Assembly: GCA_964423785.1 (NCBI GenBank)
Contig: CAYRGZ010000162.1
Span: 1-5,652 of the forward strand
Reading direction: 5' to 3'
Origin: S012-135 sp964423785
Lineage (GTDB): Bacteria > Desulfobacterota > Desulfobulbia > Desulfobulbales > S012-135
DNA length: 5,652 nucleotides
Position 1 is the first letter of the stretch. Every line of letters starts with the position of its first letter. This document shows, one piece after another, positions 1 to 3,676 of the stretch. The notes below the pieces were generated by a model. That model had not been told where the DNA came from, did not search any database, and saw only the letters and a program-made list of their open reading frames with translations. A program made the position numbers and the translations under genes.

Positions 1-107
1 TCGGCGCAGGTCTGACACGATAATTCAACGGGTTACACACCGTGAACTCGATGGAGGTGGTGAGCGCAGCGAATGACCGATCGCACTTTTTGCGATTCCA
101 TCAAAAA
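1..107. repeat. Palindromic intergenic repeat, copy 1 (interrupted, cut by window edge)
   Basis: Bases 1-55 match 132-186 at 52 of 55 positions (differences at 5, 11 and 20), and 80-107 match 187-214 exactly. In this copy the two conserved blocks are separated by 24 extra bases (56-79), which copy 2 lacks. The second block folds as ATCGCA (80-85), loop CTTTT, TGCGAT (91-96). The outer arms GATGGA (50-55) and TCCATC (97-102) can still pair, with the 24 nt bulging from the 5' arm. A second possible stem, CACGAT (16-21) with ACCGTG (39-44), is weakened by the A at position 20. Five A residues end the unit. The match begins at base 1, so the element may continue leftwards. No coding sequence is supported here. 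The element family was not identified. Confidence 0.85.
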
Positions 108-131
108 TGATGAAGCCGTAAAAACTCGTAG

Positions 132-214
132 TCGGTGCAGGCCTGACACGGTAATTCAACGGGTTACACACCGTGAACTCGATGGAATCGCACTTTTTGC
201 GATTCCATCAAAAA
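132..214. repeat. Palindromic intergenic repeat, copy 2 (compact form)
   Basis: This is the second copy of the repeat seen at 1-107, without the 24-nt interruption. Its right part is a perfect hairpin: a 12-nt arm GATGGAATCGCA (181-192), loop CTTTT (193-197) and the complementary arm (198-209), followed by seven A residues (210-216). Its left part has a second possible stem, CACGGT (147-152) with ACCGTG (170-175). It lies directly beyond the frr terminator, and the A run is the same DNA as the terminator's T tract on the minus strand. Bases 108-131 between the copies hold a short stem, CATCA/TGATG (99-103 with 108-112), and a GTAG tetranucleotide (128-131). REP-like or miniature palindromic element is the best class, as an inference from structure only. 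Confidence 0.85.
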
Positions 215-242
215 AACCGGCTGGGTTTCGTCCCCGAGCCGG
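210..242 (-). terminator. Intrinsic terminator after frr
   Basis: Read on the minus strand, CCGGCT (242-237) pairs with AGCCGG (222-217). Three further G-C pairs (235-233 with 225-223) form after a one-base bulge. Seven T residues follow (216-210). The position 23 nt after the frr stop codon and the orientation mark the end of the rpsB-tsf-pyrH-frr transcript. A smaller GGCGG/CCGCC stem (251-265) sits between the stop codon and the terminator. Confidence 0.88.
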
Positions 243-265
243 CAGTTGCTGGCGGTGCGGCCGCC

Positions 266-820
266 TCAGACCTCCATGACCTCTTTTTCCTTTTCGGCCA
301 TGGCGGTGTCGATCTTCTTGATGTACTCGTCTGTGACTTTCTGGATCTCGTCCTGGAGTTTGAACTGGTCGTCCTCGGAGATCTCTTTCTCCTTCTTCAT
401 CTTCTTGAAGGCCTCGTTGGCCTCGCGTCGGATGTTGCGGATCGCCACTCGGTACTCTTCGGCCACCTTGCGGACCTGCTTGACCAGTTCCTTGCGCCGC
501 TCCTCGGTGAGCTGCGGCACGGTGATCCGGATGATCTTGCCGTCACTGACCGGGGTGAGGCCGAGGTCGGCCTTGTGGATCGCCTTTTCGATGGCGCCGA
601 GGAGCTGCGCGTCCCAAGGCTGGATGGCGATCATCCGGCTTTCCGGCAGGGTGAGCGAGGCCACCTGGTTGAGGGGCATGCTGGTGCCGTAGGCCTCGAC
701 CCGCACGTCGTCGAGCAGGGAGATCGACGCCCGGCCGGTGCGGATCTTGGCGAGATCCTCGGTGTAACTCGCCAGGCTCTTTTGCATCTTTTCGGTGTAT
801 ACTGCGATTTTCTCGTTCAT
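266..820 (-). CDS. frr: Ribosome recycling factor (RRF)
   Basis: RRF splits post-termination 70S ribosomes together with EF-G, freeing the subunits and mRNA; it acts in the cytoplasm. The protein has 184 residues, the usual length (about 185). Family features visible include KIRTGRAS (25-32) in the first helix of the three-helix bundle, the PQLTEERRKELVK segment (102-114) and RNIRRE (128-133), followed by a long charged helix rich in Lys and Glu. The central part (about 32-103) corresponds to the beta-rich domain II. The ATG start overlaps the pyrH stop as ATGA, suggesting translational coupling. A G-run (GGGGGG, 830-825) inside the end of pyrH, 4 nt before the ATG, is the only Shine-Dalgarno-like sequence. 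It is the last gene of the operon and is followed by a terminator. The identification is very firm. Confidence 0.98.
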   Translation of the reverse strand: MNEKIAVYTEKMQKSLASYTEDLAKIRTGRASISLLDDVRVEAYGTSMPLNQVASLTLPESRMIAIQPWDAQLLGAIEKAIHKADLGLTPVSDGKIIRITVPQLTEERRKELVKQVRKVAEEYRVAIRNIRREANEAFKKMKKEKEISEDDQFKLQDEIQKVTDEYIKKIDTAMAEKEKEVMEV

Positions 821-1539
821 CGTTCCCCCCAGATCAAGGTGCCGACCGGCTCGCCGAGCAGGGCTCGTTTCATGTTCCCCGGCCGGTTCATGTCGAAGAC
901 CATGATCGCCTTGTCGTTGTCCATGGCCAGGGAGATGGCGGCGGCGTCCATGACCTTGAGCCGCCGCTCGAGCACTTCGGCAAAGGTCAGCCGGTCGAAT
1001 TTCTTGGCGTCCCGGTGGGCGAGGGGATCCTTGTCGTAGACCCCGTCCACCCGGGTTGCCTTGCAGATGACGTCGGCGTTGATTTCGAGGCCGCGCAACA
1101 CGGCGGCGGTGTCGGTGGTGAAGTACGGGTTGCCGGTGCCGGCGGCGAAGATGACCACCCGGCCGCTCCGCAGATGCTTGATGGCCTTCTGGCGGGAGAA
1201 GGTCTCGCAGACCGTGGGCATGGCGATGGCCGACAGGACCCGGGCGCCGATACCGCTGCGTTCCAGGGCGTCGTGCAGGGCAAGGGCGTTGATCACCGTG
1301 GCCAGCATGCCCATGTTGTCCGCCTGGGCCCGGTCCATGCCGGAGGAGGCACCGGCCACCCCCCGGAAGATGTTGCCGGCGCCGATGACCAGGCCGAGTT
1401 CGATATCGAGCTCCACGAGGGAGCGGATCTCACCGACCACGTAGTCGAGGGTCGCCGGACTGATCCCGTAGGCGGCCTCGCCCATCAGGGCTTCGCCGGA
1501 GAGTTTCAGCAGGGCACGTTTGAAGGTCGGGTGGGCCAC
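817..1539 (-). CDS. pyrH: Uridylate kinase (UMP kinase)
   Basis: PyrH phosphorylates UMP to UDP with ATP, the first kinase step toward UTP and CTP; the bacterial enzyme is a homohexamer of the amino acid kinase fold. The protein has 240 residues, the normal size. Visible motifs are LKLSGEAL (11-18, phosphate-binding Lys and Gly), IGAGNIFRG (52-60), AGTGNPYFTTDTAA (133-146, nucleotide and UMP contacts) and KATRVDGVY (160-168). The glycine motif, commonly IGGGN, reads IGAGN here. The start is GTG (1539-1537), chosen because MAHPTFKRALLKLSGEAL aligns with the normal N-terminus and no better start exists. Spacing to the tsf stop is 5 nt, and an AGAGGAAG-like ribosome site lies about 12 nt upstream inside the last tsf codons, so coupling to tsf is likely. 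It overlaps frr by 4 nt. Confidence 0.98.
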   Translation of the reverse strand: MAHPTFKRALLKLSGEALMGEAAYGISPATLDYVVGEIRSLVELDIELGLVIGAGNIFRGVAGASSGMDRAQADNMGMLATVINALALHDALERSGIGARVLSAIAMPTVCETFSRQKAIKHLRSGRVVIFAAGTGNPYFTTDTAAVLRGLEINADVICKATRVDGVYDKDPLAHRDAKKFDRLTFAEVLERRLKVMDAAAISLAMDNDKAIMVFDMNRPGNMKRALLGEPVGTLIWGER

Positions 1540-1544
1540 GGCTC

Positions 1545-2144
1545 TTAGTCTTCCTCTCCCACCTGGAAGCGGGCGAAACGGCGGATGGAGATGTTCTCAC
1601 CCATCTTGGCGATCAGGTCGTTCAAGAGGTCCTGGATGGTGAGATCCGGGTTCTTCACGAATTTTTGCTCCAAAAGACAGGTCTCGCCGAAGAACTTCTC
1701 CATCCGACCGCTGACGATCTTCTCGGCGATGTGTTCCGGCTTGCCCGAGTCGATGGCCTGCTGGGTGTAGATCGCTTTTTCCCGCTCGACGAGCTCGGCG
1801 GGCACATCCTCACGCCGGATGGCCACCGGGTTGGTGGCAGCGATGTGCATGGCGATGTCCTTGGCGAACTCTTGGAAGGCGTCGGTCTTGGCGACGAAGT
1901 CGGTTTCGCAGTTCACCTCCACCATGACGCCGATCTTGCCGCCGGCATGGATATAGGCATGGACCACGCCCTCGCTGGTGGCGCGGCCGGCCCGCTTCTG
2001 GGCTACGGCCAGGCCCTTCTGCCGCAAGAGATCGATAGCCTTTTCCATGTCGCCGCCGGTCTCGGTAAGGGCCTTCTTGCAGTCCATCATACCGGCGTTG
2101 GTCTTGTCCCGCAGTTCCTTGATCATCTGGGTTGTGATTGCCAC
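1545..2144 (-). CDS. tsf: Elongation factor Ts (short form)
   Basis: EF-Ts is the guanine nucleotide exchange factor for EF-Tu, turning EF-Tu-GDP back into the GTP form during elongation. The N-terminal UBA-like domain (about 1-50) has the typical TNAGMMDCKKAL stretch (15-26). The core contains NCETDFVAK (78-86), whose TDFV (81-84) inserts near the EF-Tu magnesium site. GRMEKFFGETCLLEQ (146-160) and GENISIRRF (182-190) end the core. At 199 residues it is shorter than the 283-residue E. coli protein and matches the shorter forms known in several phyla, so it is a family variant and not a truncation. The start is GTG (2144-2142) behind a perfect AGGAGG (2155-2150) 5 nt upstream. It lies 328 nt after rpsB and 5 nt before pyrH. 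Confidence 0.98.
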   Translation of the reverse strand: MAITTQMIKELRDKTNAGMMDCKKALTETGGDMEKAIDLLRQKGLAVAQKRAGRATSEGVVHAYIHAGGKIGVMVEVNCETDFVAKTDAFQEFAKDIAMHIAATNPVAIRREDVPAELVEREKAIYTQQAIDSGKPEHIAEKIVSGRMEKFFGETCLLEQKFVKNPDLTIQDLLNDLIAKMGENISIRRFARFQVGEED

Positions 2145-2148
2145 GGTA

Positions 2149-2155
2149 TCCTCCT
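2149..2155 (-). promoter_or_regulatory. Strong ribosome binding site fixing the tsf GTG start
   Basis: The minus strand reads AGGAGGA here, 5 nt before the GTG at 2144. No in-frame ATG competes upstream within reach of a ribosome site, so this element decides the start. Confidence 0.85.
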
Positions 2156-2161
2156 GTTGAG

Positions 2162-2182
2162 AGCTCGTAGCTCGTAATTCGT
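2162..2182 (-). repeat. Three tandem heptamers next to the tsf ribosome binding site
   Basis: On the minus strand three 7-nt units follow each other: ACGAATT, ACGAGCT, ACGAGCT (2182-2162). The last ends 7 nt before the tsf Shine-Dalgarno sequence. The perfect 7-nt period and its position in the tsf leader are direct observations. A regulatory role is not shown; the copy number is low. Confidence 0.7.
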
Positions 2183-2183
2183 A

Positions 2184-2212
2184 TATAGATATGCTAGCTG
2201 GATAGGTCGCAG
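2184..2212 (-). promoter_or_regulatory. Weak candidate promoter for tsf-pyrH-frr
   Basis: On the minus strand TATATA (about 2189-2184) lies 17 nt after GCGACC (about 2212-2207). The -10 matches the sigma-70 consensus at 4 of 6 positions and the -35 at only 3 of 6. It would allow the three distal genes to be transcribed past the hairpins after rpsB. This is a guess from position and AT content. Confidence 0.2.
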
Positions 2213-2223
2213 ATACTGGTCAG

Positions 2224-2473
2224 GGCGCTTACGCCTTATCAGTCCGTCGAAAAAGCCATCCCTGGCTTTTTCGGCCACGGTTGGCCAGAACCGACTTCCG
2301 GCCAACCTCACGAATTCCTTGGCTCCTTTTCGGGTATTCCTCCGGCACGGCCCGGTTCGGTCCGCGCCCCCGGAGCCTCCGGCACGGCAGCCGGCTGGGG
2401 AAACACAAAAAGAGCCTGCGGAATTCGGCGGCACATCCTTGTGCCGCACACAGCCCGTTTTTCAACGGGCTGT
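2224..2473. other. Hairpin-rich rpsB-tsf intergenic region
   Basis: Most of the 328-nt gap between rpsB and tsf is palindromic. The stems are GGCG/CGCC (2224-2235), CGAAAAAGCCA/TGGCTTTTTCG (2248-2273, loop TCCC), GGTTGGCC/GGCCAACC (2279-2286 with 2300-2307), CCGGA/TCCGG (2370-2382), GCGGCACA/TGTGCCGC (2428-2447) and ACAGCCCGTT/AACGGGCTGT (2450-2473), the last overlapping the rpsB stop codon by one base. A 13-nt direct repeat, CCTCCGGCACGGC, occurs at 2339-2351 and 2376-2388. Open frames on the minus strand (up to 108 codons) have no good ribosome site or recognisable product and look spurious. Possible roles are transcript processing, attenuation between rpsB and tsf, or accumulated repeat elements. 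Confidence 0.75.
2248..2273. terminator. Possible attenuator or bidirectional terminator between rpsB and tsf
   Basis: An 11-bp stem with a 4-base loop has a GC core (GCCA/TGGC) flanked by five A-T pairs, so the 3' arm carries a T5 run on either strand. That resembles a bidirectional terminator, but the GC core is short and no extra U tract follows. Partial termination here would lower tsf expression relative to rpsB. This is an inference from structure alone. Confidence 0.35.
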
Positions 2474-3264
2474 TATGCCTGGGCCGGAGCGGCCTCCTCG
2501 GAAGACGCCTCTGCCGTCGCCTCGGCCTGGGCCGCCGCCTCCTGGGCCGCCATGGCTGCTGCCGCCGCTTCCTCGTCCTGGCGCCGGCCCACGCCTTCCA
2601 GCACGGCGTCGGCGATCTTGCTCGTCACCAAGCGGATGGAGCGGATGGCGTCGTCGTTGCCCGGAATGGGATAGTCGATCCCCTCTGGATCGCAGTTGGT
2701 ATCCGTGATCGCCACCACCGGAATGTTGCACCGATTGGCCTCGAGGACGGCGATGTGCTCGCGTTTCGGATCGACGATGAAGACCACCGCCGGCAGGCCG
2801 CGCATCTCCTGGATGCCGCCCAGGTTGCGCTTCAGTTTGGCGAGGTCCTTTTCCATCCGCACGATCTCCTTTTTCTTGTAGCGCTGGATGGAGCCGTCGT
2901 CGATCATCGCCTGGATGCGCTTCAGCCGGTCGATGGACTGGCGGATGGTCTGGTAGTTGGTGAGCATGCCGCCCAGCCAGCGGTGGGCGACGTAGAACAT
3001 GGAACAGCGCTGCGCCTGCTCTTCGATGATCGGCTGGGCCTGTTGCTTGGTGCCGACGAACAGGATGTTGCCGCCCTGGGCCACTGTGTCGCTGACGAAC
3101 TCGAGAGCCGTCCGGAAGAGCGGCAAGGTCTTGTCGAGATCGATGATGTGGATGTTGTTGCGGCTGCCGTAGATATAGGGCCGCATCTTGGGGTTCCAGC
3201 GGTGGGTCTGGTGGCCGAAATGCATGCCGGCGGCAAGCATCTCCTGCATGGTGATTTGGGGCAT
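2473..3264 (-). CDS. rpsB: Small ribosomal subunit protein S2 (uS2)
   Basis: S2 is a late-assembling 30S protein near the platform and back of the small subunit, needed for S1 binding. The protein has 263 residues with family motifs throughout: MHFGHQTHRWNPKMRPYIYG (14-33), NILFVGTKQQAQ (66-77), YVAHRWLGGMLTN (91-103), FIVDPKREHIAVLEA (162-176) and TDTNCDPEGIDYPIPGNDDA (187-206). From about residue 230 the tail is rich in Ala, Glu and Gln, low in complexity and probably disordered. The ATG at 3264 was chosen because AAGGAG (3276-3271) lies 6 nt upstream and the S2 family starts here; an upstream extension to 3477 has no family resemblance. It is the first gene of the operon, preceded by a structured leader and separated from tsf by hairpins. 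Confidence 0.98.
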   Translation of the reverse strand: MPQITMQEMLAAGMHFGHQTHRWNPKMRPYIYGSRNNIHIIDLDKTLPLFRTALEFVSDTVAQGGNILFVGTKQQAQPIIEEQAQRCSMFYVAHRWLGGMLTNYQTIRQSIDRLKRIQAMIDDGSIQRYKKKEIVRMEKDLAKLKRNLGGIQEMRGLPAVVFIVDPKREHIAVLEANRCNIPVVAITDTNCDPEGIDYPIPGNDDAIRSIRLVTSKIADAVLEGVGRRQDEEAAAAAMAAQEAAAQAEATAEASSEEAAPAQA

Positions 3265-3422
3265 GGTTCTCTCCTTCTCTGGTTCGGGTTCTTCCTCCAT
3301 CCCTTGGCAGCGTCTCGTTTCGCAACGAACTGCCAGCGGCCGATTCCCCGACCGGGGAACACCACGGGCCCTCGCGGGATGTGCGGGTTGATGGCAGCTC
3401 ATTGCGAGCCGCCGACGAAAAT
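3265..3422 (-). promoter_or_regulatory. Structured 5' leader of rpsB (possible S2 autoregulatory leader)
   Basis: Two good stems lie in the untranslated region before rpsB. On the minus strand UGGCAG (3335-3330) pairs with CUGCCA (3310-3305). Inside it UCGUU pairs with AACGA around a GCGA tetraloop of the GNRA type (3328-3315), with an asymmetric internal loop of 1 and 4 nt. Upstream, TTCCCC/GGGGAA (3359-3344) forms a 6-bp hairpin. S2 represses its own operon through leader RNA in several bacteria, so this is a reasonable candidate. I cannot match it to a specific known leader family. Confidence 0.45.
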
Positions 3423-3428
3423 CTATTC

Positions 3429-3457
3429 TTAATACCACCTGGCAGGATACAATGCAA
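3429..3457 (-). promoter_or_regulatory. Candidate sigma-70-type promoter of rpsB operon (proximal)
   Basis: On the minus strand TTGCAT (3457-3452) and TATTAA (3434-3429) are separated by 17 nt, and TGG just before the -10 gives an extended -10 (TGn). The hexamers match consensus at 3 of 6 and 4 of 6 positions. The predicted start near 3422 would give a leader of about 158 nt holding both stems. Confidence 0.4.
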
Positions 3458-3557
3458 TGGCTTTGTACGGGGAGCAAGGAATTTCATCGCTGCCTCCCGA
3501 GGTCGTGTCGGTGGGCAGGAATTGCCGGACACCGGTAGCATAACCTGTTTGCTTTTT

Positions 3558-3584
3558 TTTGTAACATATTGATTTTGTTGTCAA
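3558..3584 (-). promoter_or_regulatory. Candidate sigma-70-type promoter of rpsB operon (distal)
   Basis: A perfect TTGACA occurs on the minus strand (3584-3579) in AT-rich DNA. The best -10 is TACAAA (3563-3558), with a preceding TGT that fits an extended -10, but the spacer is only 15 nt. The consensus -35 makes it worth listing; the -10 is weak. It would lie about 300 nt from the rpsB start. Confidence 0.35.
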
Positions 3585-3603
3585 AAAAACAGAATGATGT
3601 CAT

Positions 3604-3619
3604 GGGCATGTAACTTGCT
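3604..3619 (+). promoter_or_regulatory. Sigma-54-type promoter of flgE
   Basis: GGGCATG, four bases, then TTGCT matches the -24/-12 consensus TGGCACG-N4-TTGCW at 10 of 12 positions. The key GG (3605-3606) and GC (3617-3618) are exactly 10 nt apart. The expected transcription start is near 3630, giving a leader of about 47 nt before the flgE ATG. Sigma-54 control of hook genes is common in flagellar hierarchies, which fits the gene. No activator site was recognised upstream. Confidence 0.7.
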
Positions 3620-3676
3620 TCGATGATTCTGGCGAGACAACGATAAAACAGCGTCGTCGGCACGGGAGCAATAGCA

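Noticed and set aside
1..214. CRISPR array
   Set aside because: There are only two diverged copies with large internal palindromes, no regularly sized unique spacers and no cas gene.
173..1039. Open frame of 288 codons on the plus strand opposite frr and pyrH
   Set aside because: It is the complement of two firmly identified genes and starts inside the repeat.
2123..2465. Minus-strand frames of 78 and 108 codons in the rpsB-tsf gap
   Set aside because: They run across several hairpins, have no good ribosome site and no recognisable domain, and the longer one overlaps the tsf start in another frame.
2281..3432. Open frame of 383 codons on the plus strand over rpsB and the gap
   Set aside because: It is antisense to rpsB, runs through the hairpin cluster and shows no family features.
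3265..3477. Upstream extension of rpsB by 71 codons
   Set aside because: The extra residues have no S2 resemblance, and the ATG at 3264 has a proper Shine-Dalgarno sequence at the family's normal N-terminus.
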